A DNA stretch of 64,000 nt from Bacilli bacterium. Its GTDB lineage: Bacteria > Bacillota_I > Bacilli_A > RFN20 > CAG-826. The notes below the pieces were generated by a model. The model worked only from the letters and a program-made list of their open reading frames with translations. It had not been told where the DNA came from and ran no database searches. This document shows positions 35,051 through 44,083 of the stretch, piece by piece. Both the position numbers and the translations under genes were made by a program. The first letter of the stretch is position 1, and each line of letters begins with the position of its first letter. The DNA is taken from NCBI GenBank assembly GCA_017502465.1, contig JAFVUY010000050.1, positions 1 to 64,000 of the forward strand, in the 5' to 3' direction.

Positions 35051-36075
35051 TGATGGCGAAAGTAGTTACATTAGGTGAAATCATGTTACGTCTTTCCACT
35101 CCAGGACACGAAAGATTTGTTCAATCAAAATCATTCGATGTTTGTTATGGTGGAGGCGAGGCTAATGTTGCAGTTTCTCTTGCTCATTATGGACATGATG
35201 CATATTTTATCTCCAAATTACCAAATAACGATATTGGGGAATCGGCTTTAAAAGTTTTGCGCGCAGAAAAAGTTAATGTCGACTATGTTGCAAGAGGCGG
35301 AAATAGAGTTGGTATTTATTATTTAGAATCTGGCTCAGCATTACGGGCAAGTAAGGTAATTTACGACCGTGCGAATAGCGCCATAAGCGAAGCTTTATTA
35401 AGCGATTTCCAACTAGAAAAAGCTCTTAAAGGTGCAAGTGTATTTCATTTCTCTGGTATTACACCAGCCTTATCTGATAATTGTGCAAAACTCGTGCAAA
35501 AAGCCTGCAAAATAGCAAAAAAATTAGGAATTTTAGTCTCTTGTGATTTAAATTATCGCAAGAAATTATGGAGCAAAGAAAAGGCAAGATCAGTCATGAT
35601 TCCATTAATGAATTATGTTGATATCTGTATTGGCAATGAGGAAGATGCAGAATCATGTTTAGGTTATAAACCAAATAGCGATGTCGTAGGCGGAAAAACT
35701 GACGCAAGTGGATATAAAGATATCTTTCTAAGAATGAAAAATGATTTTAATTTTAAAATCGTTGCATCCACATTAAGAGAATCTTTCTCAGCTTCGCATA
35801 ATGGTTGGAAAGCTCTTATGTACGATGGAGAAAAATTCTATGAATCTAAACGTTACGACATCAATCCTATCGTCGATAGAGTTGGTGCGGGTGATAGCTT
35901 CTCTGGTGGTTTGATTCACGGCTTATTAACTTATGAAGATAAACAAATCGCATTAGAATTTGCAGTTGCCGCTAGTGCGTTAAAACATACCATCCCGGGC
36001 GACTTTAATCACGTTAGCGTTGACGAAGTTGTTAACTTAATGAATGGAGATGGATCAGGAAGGGTAGTGAGATAA
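35050..36075 (+). CDS. kdgK: 2-keto-3-deoxygluconate kinase (PfkB family)
   Basis: The protein of 341 residues carries GEIMLRLSTPG and GGGEANVAVSLA at the N-terminus and the PfkB ATP-site signature GAGDSFSGGLIHGL near residues 279-292 with the catalytic aspartate. It phosphorylates KDG from UxaA to KDPG for the aldolase encoded just before it. Two ATGs in tandem (35050 and 35053) follow AGGAG; either could be used. Confidence 0.94.
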   Translation: MMAKVVTLGEIMLRLSTPGHERFVQSKSFDVCYGGGEANVAVSLAHYGHDAYFISKLPNNDIGESALKVLRAEKVNVDYVARGGNRVGIYYLESGSALRASKVIYDRANSAISEALLSDFQLEKALKGASVFHFSGITPALSDNCAKLVQKACKIAKKLGILVSCDLNYRKKLWSKEKARSVMIPLMNYVDICIGNEEDAESCLGYKPNSDVVGGKTDASGYKDIFLRMKNDFNFKIVASTLRESFSASHNGWKALMYDGEKFYESKRYDINPIVDRVGAGDSFSGGLIHGLLTYEDKQIALEFAVAASALKHTIPGDFNHVSVDEVVNLMNGDGSGRVVR

Positions 36076-36076
36076 T

Positions 36077-37468
36077 ATGAAAGACATTAAAAATTTAAAA
36101 ATTGCTTATATTGGTGGAGGCTCAAGAGGTTGGGCAAGAAATCTTATTAACGACCTGGCAAAAGAACCTCTTTTAGCAGGCGAAGTTGCTTTGTATGATA
36201 TCGACTTAGAAGGTGCGAGAATGAATGAAAAAATCGGAAACGATTTAAGCGCGAGAGAAGATATTGTTGGTAAATGGAATTATAAAGTTTATGAAAAAAT
36301 CGATGATGCTTTAACGGGCGCTGACTTTGTTGTTATATCTATTTTACCTGGCACTTTTGATGAAATGGAAAGTGATGTCCACACACCTGAAAAATATGGT
36401 ATTTATCAACCAGTTGGTGATTCAACAGGTCCTGGTGGTATCGTTAGAGCCCTAAGATGTCTTCCAATGTTTGAAGAATTCGCGATTGCGATTAAAAACA
36501 ATTGTCCAAACGCTTGGGTTATTAACTTCACAAACCCGATGACAATGTGTGTCAGAACACTTTATAAAGTGTTCCCTGAAATTAAAGCCTTTGGTTGCTG
36601 CCACGAGGTTTTTGGCACTCAAAAACTTTTAGCAAAAGTCCTTAAAGATACATATGATTTGGATGTACCAAGAGAAGATATTATTGTTAATATCGTTGGG
36701 GTTAACCACTTCACATTCTTAACTGAAGCAAAATACAAAGGCATGGATTTGTTCCCAATTTATAAAAAATATGTTGATGAACATCCAGAAGGTATTGGAG
36801 AACCAATTGATCCTGACCACTGGGCTAACGCTCCATTTATGTGCACACACAAAGTTAAATTTGATTTATTCAAAAGATATGGAGCAATTGCTGCAGCAGG
36901 TGATCGTCACCTTGTCGAATTCTGCCCAGGCAAATGGTATTTAAAAGATATCGATACAATTAGGAGTTTTGGTTTCACCTTAACAAGTGTTCAATGGAGA
37001 AAAAATGATTTAGTCAATCGTAAAAAAGTCACTTTAGATAACTATAATGGTAAACCTTTTGAATTACGCGAAACAGGTGAAGAAACAGTCCTTCAAATCA
37101 AGGCCTTGCTTGGTTTAGGAAACATTGTCACAAATGTCAATATTCCAAATAAAGGACAAATTGAAAATTTACCAATCGATGCGGTTGTTGAAACAAATGC
37201 TTTCTTCTCAGGCGATTCTTTAAAACCAGTTCACGCAGGAAAAGTTGAACCAGCTTTAAATGCTTTATTTGAAAGAATTGTTGAAGAACAAGAAACCGTT
37301 TGTGATGCTGCACTTACTGGCGATTATGAAAAAGCTTTTGTTGCATTTGTTAATAATCCAAACGTTTGTTTAGGTTTTGAAGATGCGAGAAACTTATTCA
37401 ACGAAATGTTAGAAAATACAAAAAAATATCTACCACATTATGATAGATATTTAAAGCAACTTAATTAA
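36077..37468 (+). CDS. GH4 family glycosidase, probable alpha-galacturonidase or glucuronidase
   Basis: The protein of 463 residues is an NAD- and metal-dependent GH4 enzyme: IAYIGGGSRGWARNL binds NAD, FTNPMTMC and GCCHEVFG are the metal-site region, and GVNHFTFL follows. The CHE-V form of the Cys-His motif, in place of CHS/CHN, is the one I associate with uronic-acid-specific members such as Bacillus LplD, which fits the pectin context. It is cytosolic. It ends just before the convergent GH78-like gene. Confidence 0.9.
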   Translation: MKDIKNLKIAYIGGGSRGWARNLINDLAKEPLLAGEVALYDIDLEGARMNEKIGNDLSAREDIVGKWNYKVYEKIDDALTGADFVVISILPGTFDEMESDVHTPEKYGIYQPVGDSTGPGGIVRALRCLPMFEEFAIAIKNNCPNAWVINFTNPMTMCVRTLYKVFPEIKAFGCCHEVFGTQKLLAKVLKDTYDLDVPREDIIVNIVGVNHFTFLTEAKYKGMDLFPIYKKYVDEHPEGIGEPIDPDHWANAPFMCTHKVKFDLFKRYGAIAAAGDRHLVEFCPGKWYLKDIDTIRSFGFTLTSVQWRKNDLVNRKKVTLDNYNGKPFELRETGEETVLQIKALLGLGNIVTNVNIPNKGQIENLPIDAVVETNAFFSGDSLKPVHAGKVEPALNALFERIVEEQETVCDAALTGDYEKAFVAFVNNPNVCLGFEDARNLFNEMLENTKKYLPHYDRYLKQLN

Positions 37469-37486
37469 TTTTAATTAAAATATTGG

Positions 37487-38917
37487 TTATTTGCAGTGTT
37501 CTTTAATAAATTTAATAACACCAGATGACCAACCATGACATAAGGAATGTCTATAACCGACATAACAATGTTTACCGAAATCCCCGTGAAGATCTAATAA
37601 TCCTTCCGGGGTTTTTTCATCGATTCTTCCGGAATTATTAAGCCATTCAATGTCGAAATCTTCAAAGAAAGTGGTTGCACCTCTTGATAGCATTGCTCCA
37701 TAATAATCCTTCATTAATTTAATCGCGAGTTGTTCATCACGAGAGGCGATGGCGTTAAGAATATAATAACTCATAAATGTTGAGAAGCCTTTTGCTCCAC
37801 CTCTAATAAGTGTTTCATATTCTTCATCAGACATTTTTCCTGTGGCCGCATATTTTAAACCGATAATTTGTTTCATTTCTTTAACACTTAAGTCGTTAAG
37901 ATATGCTTTATTTCTAACATTGATTAAGTGAGTTTTATCTAAATCAAAATCATCAAAAATATTTTCAACAGAATTTAACGAGAGAATAACAATCACAAGA
38001 TTACCAACATTTTCATCAACAGAACCAACGCTTGGCCAGTCAACGATAGAGCGAACGTTTGTTGGAATTTCACCTCTGTCATTGATATCTTTATCAAGTT
38101 GAGCTATTAAACCTTGCATATAATCAAGGTGTTTCTTAACATAATCGCTACATTTAAGATCATTATAATAAATTCCTAAAATAATTAGCCACCACAAGGA
38201 ATAGGAGAACATGTTATTCATATAACCTGGTAATGGATACATTTTTACCGCGCGTTCTAAAGAAGTCTCGATGGTTTTAACTCTTCCATACATTGATGTT
38301 AAGGCCATGACTTCTGGAGCTAAATCACCAATCCAAAGGAGTCTATCTCTTTTAATTCCATCCCAAATAACTTCTCCACTTGAACAAAGATCAACTGTTC
38401 TTTTCGCTGTGTTAAAGATTTGTTTGATAAGTTTATCTTCGCCTTCATATTTATAAATTAAAGGCTTTGATAAAATGTGATTTTCACAGAAAATATTTTT
38501 AATAAAAATATATTTATCTTCTAAAACATCAATTCTTACAAATCTAAAGCCTGTTGCCCCAATGATAATGTCACCATATGCAGGAATAACATATTCAAAA
38601 TCTCTTGGGGAGCAATCGTTTGTGGCATTTTTTTCTCCGATTGATGAATTAACTTCCCCATAGGATTCACCAAATCTAATTCTTACCTTACAAGAACCTA
38701 ATTGAACCCAGTCGGTGATGAATTTAATTCCTCCGTGCATTTCTTTACCAAAATCTATTAAAAGATGCGCGCCTTTTCCTTCGATTTTCGCGCAGAATTT
38801 AATCTTATCGTCACCAGGAATAATACATGCGTATTTATCTTTGTCGATAAAAAGAGATTCAATGTTTTCAATTGACTCAAAAGAAAGAATTTTTCTAGGA
38901 AGAATATATTGTTTCAT
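37487..38917 (-). CDS. GH78-like alpha-L-rhamnosidase family protein
   Basis: The protein of 476 residues has an N-terminal beta-sandwich and, from about residue 170, an (alpha/alpha)6 barrel with the family block EVIWDGIKRDRLLWIGD (about 180-196) and the C-terminal SLCHGWSSGVIKF. It is much shorter than typical GH78 enzymes (about 700-950 residues) because accessory beta domains are missing, but the catalytic barrel looks complete. It is cytosolic, with ribosome site AGAGGCG. Rhamnose from rhamnogalacturonan is the plausible target. It is transcribed against the GH4 gene and divergently from the GH3 gene. Confidence 0.82.
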   Translation of the reverse strand: MKQYILPRKILSFESIENIESLFIDKDKYACIIPGDDKIKFCAKIEGKGAHLLIDFGKEMHGGIKFITDWVQLGSCKVRIRFGESYGEVNSSIGEKNATNDCSPRDFEYVIPAYGDIIIGATGFRFVRIDVLEDKYIFIKNIFCENHILSKPLIYKYEGEDKLIKQIFNTAKRTVDLCSSGEVIWDGIKRDRLLWIGDLAPEVMALTSMYGRVKTIETSLERAVKMYPLPGYMNNMFSYSLWWLIILGIYYNDLKCSDYVKKHLDYMQGLIAQLDKDINDRGEIPTNVRSIVDWPSVGSVDENVGNLVIVILSLNSVENIFDDFDLDKTHLINVRNKAYLNDLSVKEMKQIIGLKYAATGKMSDEEYETLIRGGAKGFSTFMSYYILNAIASRDEQLAIKLMKDYYGAMLSRGATTFFEDFDIEWLNNSGRIDEKTPEGLLDLHGDFGKHCYVGYRHSLCHGWSSGVIKFIKEHCK

Positions 38918-39033
38918 AAAACGCCTCTAAATTAATTAACATTTATAGTATAAAAGTAAAAACACATTTTTGCAAAATAGTGTTTAAACTGTGCAGAATT
39001 ATTTATTTTTTTATGCTTGTATATATTGTTTTG

Positions 39034-39062
39034 TTGAGAGGCTTTGTTTCAAATAATATACT
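39034..39062 (+). promoter_or_regulatory. Promoter of the GH3 gene, close to the start codon
   Basis: TTGAGA (39034-39039), 17-nt spacer, TATACT (39057-39062). Transcription would begin near 39069, only about 6 nt before the ATG at 39075, leaving no room for a Shine-Dalgarno site. Confidence 0.65.
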
Positions 39063-39074
39063 GATAATGTCATT

Positions 39075-41294
39075 ATGAATAAAAAAGAAAGATACGAAAG
39101 ATATAAATATTTAACTGGCCTTTCAGCGTGGGAAATCGCAAGTTATAAAGATAAAGATAATGTTGTTATATTAAACGATGGACCTAGCGGTTTAAGAAAG
39201 CCTATTTGTAACGAACATACAAAACAAAACGAGATTATTCAAACAGTTTGCTTTCCTACTCCAAGTGCGTTAGCAGCTTCTTTTGACGAAGAAATTGTTT
39301 ATTATTCTTCAAAAAATATCGCTTTAGAATGTAAAAGATATGGCACGAATATCTTGTTAGCGCCTGGAGTTAATATTAAAAAATATGTTTTATGTGGAAG
39401 AAATTTTGAATATTTTTCTGAGGATCCTTTTTTAGCAGGCCTACTAGCGGCTTCTTATGTTAATGGTCTTGAAGAAAATGGAGTTGGGGCTTGTTTAAAA
39501 CATTTTGCGGTTAATTCACAAGAATGGGCAAGAACTATTTCATCTGCTGATGTCTCCCTAAGAGCGTTGAATGAAATTTATCTTAGAGTGTTTAAGTATG
39601 CATTAAAATATTCAAACCCTACTGCAATTATGACCTCATATAATCGCATCAATGGGGTGTATGTTAATGAATCTGATTATTTAATTAATAAAAAGTTAAG
39701 AGGCGAATACAACTTTAAAGGTTTAATTATGTCCGATTGGTGTGCGATTAGCGATAAAGGTAAAACCATATCGACTGGAGTAAATATTGAAATGCCTAAA
39801 TCTTTATTAACAAATGAAGAAATTGATGCTCAATATGGAACCTGTTTTAATGATGAAGATTTAATTAAAAGAGATGAAGAAACATATAATTCTTTGTTAC
39901 GTTTTAAAAATAAAGAAAGATTAAAAGAATTAGATTTAGATGTTCTTTATTCTAACGCGGTTGAAATCGCAAATAAAACTTTAGTTTTAGCGAAAAATGA
40001 TAATCATTATTTTCCGTTAAATAAAGACGAGAAAGTGCTTGTACTTGGTTATTTCGCAAATCACTCTAGGTTTGTTGGTAACGGAAGTGGTTTTGTAAAA
40101 GCGTATCGCAAAGAAACATTTATAGATGTTTTAGATAAACAAAACATTTCTTATGAATTTATCGAATGTTTTGATGGAGATAATGTCTCTATAAACGCTG
40201 ATAAACTTATAGAATGCAAAAATAGATTTGATAAGGTTATTTTATTTCTTGGACAATACCAAGAAGATGAATCCGAAGGCGAAGATAGAAAAACAATTCA
40301 ATTAAGAAAATCTCAAATCGATACTTTAAAAATGGTTAAAGAAGTCTTTGGCGATTTTGGCGTAGTCCTTATTAGCGGAAGTGTAGTCGATGTAAGTGAA
40401 ATTTATAAACTTTCTAATTCACTTCTTATCACCTATTTAGCAGGAGAAGGACAAGCTGAAGCAATATTTAATAATCTCTATGGAATTAATAACCCATCAG
40501 GTAGATTACCAGAAACCTGGATTAGCGATATTTATCAAAATGAACACAATCATCAATATGATTCTAAAGATTATTTTTACACTCTTTACACAGACGATGT
40601 TTTTGTTGGATATCGTTATTATGATTTAGGGGTAGAAGGTTTTTATTTACCTTTTGGATATGGGATAAGTTATTCAACGTTCTCTTACTCCAATTTCTCA
40701 TTAGAAAAGGAAGAAAACCTCTTAAAAGTTCGCTTAAATATTAAAAATGAATCAGAAATTGATGGAGAAGATGTTATTCAAATTTATGTTGCTAAAGAAA
40801 CATCTAACATCTATCGTCCAAAGAAAGAATTGAAAGGATTTAAGAAAATTTTTGTTCCTAAAAAAACAGAAAAAGAAGTTGTTGTTTCATTAGATATTGA
40901 TGATTTAACTTCTTATAGAGATAAGACTGATTCTTTTGAATTAGAAGACGGAATTTATCAAGTTTATATCATGAAAAACGCGAAGGAAATTATTCACAAA
41001 CTTGAAATTAAATTAGATGGAATTATCTTTGAAGAAATTAAAAGCCCAAAGGCACTTATTCCAAGCGTTGGAAGCGAAACGATTACTTTAGATCATCCAC
41101 TTGTTTTGCTATATAAAAATCCAATATTTGAAAAATACATCTATGAACACCACAAAGAGATAGATTTAAAACCTTTTTATGATTTATTTCCTCACGCAGG
41201 GCAACTCGCAATAAGAAAAATTGTGAGCGATGAGTTTTTAAAAATCTCCTTCACTGAACTAAAGGAGATTGTCGATTTAATTAATAAAAGTTAA
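39075..41294 (+). CDS. GH3-family beta-glycosidase
   Basis: The protein of 739 residues has the GH3 layout: TIM-barrel domain with LLAPGVNIKKYVLCGRNFEY and CLKHFAVNSQEW, the nucleophile aspartate D221 in GLIMSDWCAISD, then the alpha/beta sandwich (KVILFLGQYQEDESEGEDR) and a C-terminal fibronectin-III-like domain. No signal peptide is present, so it is cytosolic. It hydrolyses a beta-linked gluco-, xylo- or similar unit; the substrate is open. The mRNA may be leaderless. Confidence 0.93.
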   Translation: MNKKERYERYKYLTGLSAWEIASYKDKDNVVILNDGPSGLRKPICNEHTKQNEIIQTVCFPTPSALAASFDEEIVYYSSKNIALECKRYGTNILLAPGVNIKKYVLCGRNFEYFSEDPFLAGLLAASYVNGLEENGVGACLKHFAVNSQEWARTISSADVSLRALNEIYLRVFKYALKYSNPTAIMTSYNRINGVYVNESDYLINKKLRGEYNFKGLIMSDWCAISDKGKTISTGVNIEMPKSLLTNEEIDAQYGTCFNDEDLIKRDEETYNSLLRFKNKERLKELDLDVLYSNAVEIANKTLVLAKNDNHYFPLNKDEKVLVLGYFANHSRFVGNGSGFVKAYRKETFIDVLDKQNISYEFIECFDGDNVSINADKLIECKNRFDKVILFLGQYQEDESEGEDRKTIQLRKSQIDTLKMVKEVFGDFGVVLISGSVVDVSEIYKLSNSLLITYLAGEGQAEAIFNNLYGINNPSGRLPETWISDIYQNEHNHQYDSKDYFYTLYTDDVFVGYRYYDLGVEGFYLPFGYGISYSTFSYSNFSLEKEENLLKVRLNIKNESEIDGEDVIQIYVAKETSNIYRPKKELKGFKKIFVPKKTEKEVVVSLDIDDLTSYRDKTDSFELEDGIYQVYIMKNAKEIIHKLEIKLDGIIFEEIKSPKALIPSVGSETITLDHPLVLLYKNPIFEKYIYEHHKEIDLKPFYDLFPHAGQLAIRKIVSDEFLKISFTELKEIVDLINKS

Positions 41295-41990
41295 TTATTG
41301 TTGTTGTCCATCTGGATTAGTAGCAGGTGGATTATTTGGGGTTTGGATAGTAGGATTTGTATTAAAACCATGAGCTTGGGTATAACCTTCCAAGCTTTTT
41401 TCAAATATTGTAGAACATAATTTAAAAAGTCTAATTCTTCTTGAAATATAAGATTGGACTGCAACTAAATACCAAATCGCACCTACTAAAAATAGAGGCA
41501 CAAAAATGTAAGAGCCAATCGCGTCTACTTCAAAATGAGGAGTATTTAATAAAGGTGGCCATTCTGAAAGAACAGTCATACCGAAAACCTTAACATAAAT
41601 TGCATTATCAAAATCCCAAAGGAACAATAACGTCGAAAAGCCCGTTTTCTTGTGGTCGAAAATATTATAGCTAAAATCTTTCCTTACCATGCACGTAATT
41701 AATAGACTTAAAAAAGCCGCCATAATGAGGATAAGTGGAATATAAGACTGTTTAAAGAAAAGCGCCCAGCTTTTTTTCTTACCGTATTTTTTAAGTTGTT
41801 TTTTGTTGGTAATTACTTTAGTAACTACGACATCATGAACAAGGGTGTCCATTCGTTTACCTTGCCATCTCATTACTCTTTGAACGAGCATTCCGATAAC
41901 ACCGATAAGAACAAACACTAAAATAAGAACAAGTAAAAGAGCTATGATCAATCTTTTATCGTTTTCGCTTAACTTAATTAAAGTAATCAT
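41295..41990 (-). CDS. Uncharacterised membrane protein with Asn/Pro/Gln-rich tail
   Basis: The protein of 231 residues has membrane segments at about 14-38, 84-104 and 158-182 (possibly a fourth near 120-140), a basic cytoplasmic loop (KKQLKKYGKKKSW) and a low-complexity end (NTNPTIQTPNNPPATNPDGQ). No family is recognised. It follows the acidic-tailed membrane protein by 9 nt with GGAGGG before the start, so the two form an operon and may work together at the membrane. Confidence 0.75.
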   Translation of the reverse strand: MITLIKLSENDKRLIIALLLVLILVFVLIGVIGMLVQRVMRWQGKRMDTLVHDVVVTKVITNKKQLKKYGKKKSWALFFKQSYIPLILIMAAFLSLLITCMVRKDFSYNIFDHKKTGFSTLLFLWDFDNAIYVKVFGMTVLSEWPPLLNTPHFEVDAIGSYIFVPLFLVGAIWYLVAVQSYISRRIRLFKLCSTIFEKSLEGYTQAHGFNTNPTIQTPNNPPATNPDGQQQ

Positions 41991-41999
41991 ATTGCCCTC

Positions 42000-42524
42000 C
42001 TATTCGTCGTCCTTAATAATTCTTCTTGAACCCAAATCAAAGTGGTCGAGATCTAAATCTTCGCTTTCTTCTTTGATTTCAATTCCATCTGGTTCATCTA
42101 AAAATGGGTCTTCATATTGTTCTTCTTCGACTTGTTCTTGAACAATTTCTTGTGGTGTTTCTAATTCAGGGATATCTTCTTTTAAATCAATTTCATCAAC
42201 CTCTTGCTCCTCTACAGTTGGGTAAGAAGTTGTTGGATCTTGAAAATAAGTTTGAGTAAAAGCAGAAGGAAGAACGTTTTCTTCTGGTTCGATTACATCA
42301 ACTTCATCTTTAGGGGTTGGATTTAAGATTTCTCTTGCTTTGATATCTTCTGGGAGTTCAGAGAAAATTGTTTTTCCTTTGAAAAATAAAACCACAGATT
42401 TAATCATAAGAAAAAGGAATGTCACTAATCCTATAGCAGCGTAGAAAACTAACACCACTAAGACAACTGGGAGAGTTAATATATATAAGACACCTTTTCC
42501 GAAACTTTTAAAAAATGAACCCAT
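42000..42524 (-). CDS. Uncharacterised membrane protein with long acidic tail
   Basis: The protein of 174 residues has one or two membrane segments within residues 8-50 and then about 120 residues rich in Glu and Asp (for example EEVDEIDLKEDIPELETP). No enzyme motif is present. A TATAAT on the reverse strand (42540-42535) lies 10 nt from the start and no Shine-Dalgarno is present, so it may be translated from a leaderless mRNA. It is cotranscribed with the 41295 gene. Confidence 0.72.
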   Translation of the reverse strand: MGSFFKSFGKGVLYILTLPVVLVVLVFYAAIGLVTFLFLMIKSVVLFFKGKTIFSELPEDIKAREILNPTPKDEVDVIEPEENVLPSAFTQTYFQDPTTSYPTVEEQEVDEIDLKEDIPELETPQEIVQEQVEEEQYEDPFLDEPDGIEIKEESEDLDLDHFDLGSRRIIKDDE

Positions 42525-42601
42525 AATTATCTTAATTATAATATAAACTTTTCAATAAATTACATTGTTTTGTAAAAATAATAGTAAGAAATTCTTTCTA
42601 A

Positions 42602-43507
42602 TTATTTTTGTTTGAAATTTTTAAGCAAAGAATAAATGAAAGAAATTGTTGATGGAATAATGAAAAAGACCCCGATTAATAATAAGGAGAATGGAGCAGG
42701 AATAAAACTATACAGTCCACTGAAAAGGAAGAAAGAAACAATTAAACTAGATAGCAAAATTATTGTTAAGATTTTATTCATTTTCATAAAACCTAAAGCT
42801 GTTTCGTTTATTGCTAAATAGATTAAAAACGCGAGTAATAAATAACTAATCGGACCATAAACAAATGCGAAGATAATAATTAAAATTATTAAAACGTAAA
42901 TAATGAGATTAATAATAACTTCACTTTTAAACGAAAGTGTATCATTAGTTTTTTCTGTAATTTTTTCAATTTCATCTTTAACCACCATAAAGGAAATTAT
43001 GGTTTGCATTAAGGAGATAAAAAACACACTAATTGGAATTAAATAATCAATATATGCAAAGTTTTCTAACTTAAATAGGTTGACAAAGGTTGTAATAACA
43101 TTTACACCACTAAAAAGTTCAATAAGAGGTAAGGTTGCATAAGTGATAACACTTTGAATAATCGATGTGATGATAATAATTATTGAGTTACTGACCTTCT
43201 TTTCTATAAGGAGACCAAAAACGCCACCAGTGATAATCGATGGTAGAACATAAAAAAGAGTGTCTCCAATGTTGGATAGGGTAATAATTAAGCAAATTCC
43301 AAGTGTAGAAAATGCGTATATAGCGAAATAACGCTTTTTGCAGAAAAGCATTACGATTGTAGATGTAAGAGGTAAGACAAAAACTATTAAGAAGAATAAA
43401 TATGGAACAAATGTAGTGAGTAAGACAAAAACGACATTAATCGCCGCCATTATTGCCATATATGAGATATTTTGAGTGATAGTTTCTCTTTTTTTGAATA
43501 TATTCAT
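42602..43507 (-). CDS. Multi-span membrane protein, DUF2232/YybS-like
   Basis: The protein of about 301 residues (309 if a GTG at 43531 is used) has eight or so hydrophobic spans and the opening MNIFKKRETITQNISYMAIM typical of this class. The arrangement resembles the DUF2232/YybS family, distantly related to ECF transporter S-components. Neither start has a strong ribosome site. The substrate or role is unknown. Confidence 0.65.
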   Translation of the reverse strand: MNIFKKRETITQNISYMAIMAAINVVFVLLTTFVPYLFFLIVFVLPLTSTIVMLFCKKRYFAIYAFSTLGICLIITLSNIGDTLFYVLPSIITGGVFGLLIEKKVSNSIIIIITSIIQSVITYATLPLIELFSGVNVITTFVNLFKLENFAYIDYLIPISVFFISLMQTIISFMVVKDEIEKITEKTNDTLSFKSEVIINLIIYVLIILIIIFAFVYGPISYLLLAFLIYLAINETALGFMKMNKILTIILLSSLIVSFFLFSGLYSFIPAPFSLLLIGVFFIIPSTISFIYSLLKNFKQK

Positions 43508-43611
43508 CCCCAATATTTTATCATCTAACACAAAAATAATAAATTTTCTTAAGCATTATTTTTCATCATTAATTAGTTTTGCTTTATTATGTAGTTAGGA
43601 GGATACATATT

Positions 43612-43986
43612 ATGAAATTCTATAAATGCCCAATATGCGGAAATATTGTTACAATGATCAACGACTCTGGAGTCACCCCACACTGCTGTGGAGTAGAAAT
43701 GGAAGAGCTTAACGCAAACACCGTTGATGCCTCGCTTGAAAAACATGTTCCAGTTGTAGAAATTGAAGAACAACACCTTAGCGTTAAAGTTGGTTCAGTT
43801 CCACATCCGATGACCCCCGAACACCATATCTCATTTATTGCTCTTGAAACAACAAAAGGATTTAGAGTCAATAAAATTAGCGATAAGCTTGAAGCTGTAA
43901 CATGTTTCCCACTTTGCAAGAAGGAAACTCCAATCGCAGTTTACGAATACTGCAATCTCCACGGTCTTTGGAAAGTTGAACTATAA
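43612..43986 (+). CDS. dfx: Desulfoferrodoxin (2Fe superoxide reductase)
   Basis: The protein of 124 residues has an N-terminal desulforedoxin-like iron site (CPICGN then HCCG at about 6-31) and the superoxide reductase centre with EKHVPVVE, HPMTPEHHI and the ending CNLHGLW, which supplies the Cys and His ligands of the catalytic iron. It reduces superoxide to peroxide in the cytosol, the usual defence of anaerobes. The start at 43612 follows TAGGAGGATACATATT; the open frame back to 43579 is not used. A strong terminator follows. Confidence 0.95.
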   Translation: MKFYKCPICGNIVTMINDSGVTPHCCGVEMEELNANTVDASLEKHVPVVEIEEQHLSVKVGSVPHPMTPEHHISFIALETTKGFRVNKISDKLEAVTCFPLCKKETPIAVYEYCNLHGLWKVEL

Positions 43987-44003
43987 TTCCCGCATTTGAT
44001 ATA

Positions 44004-44030
44004 AAGGCTACCTTATAAGGTAGCTTTTTT
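44004..44030 (+). terminator. Rho-independent terminator of dfx
   Basis: GCTACCTTATAAGGTAGC (44007-44024) is a perfect palindrome followed by TTTTTT. Confidence 0.93.
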
Positions 44031-44043
44031 CATTCTATTTAGG

Positions 44044-44073
44044 TTAGACAAAGCGATGGATACTATGTATAAT
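44044..44073 (+). promoter_or_regulatory. Promoter of the O-antigen-ligase-like gene
   Basis: TTAGAC (44044-44049), 18-nt spacer, consensus TATAAT (44068-44073). The likely transcript start near 44080 is about 4 nt before the ATG at 44084. Confidence 0.65.
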
Positions 44074-44083
44074 TGTGTATGTT

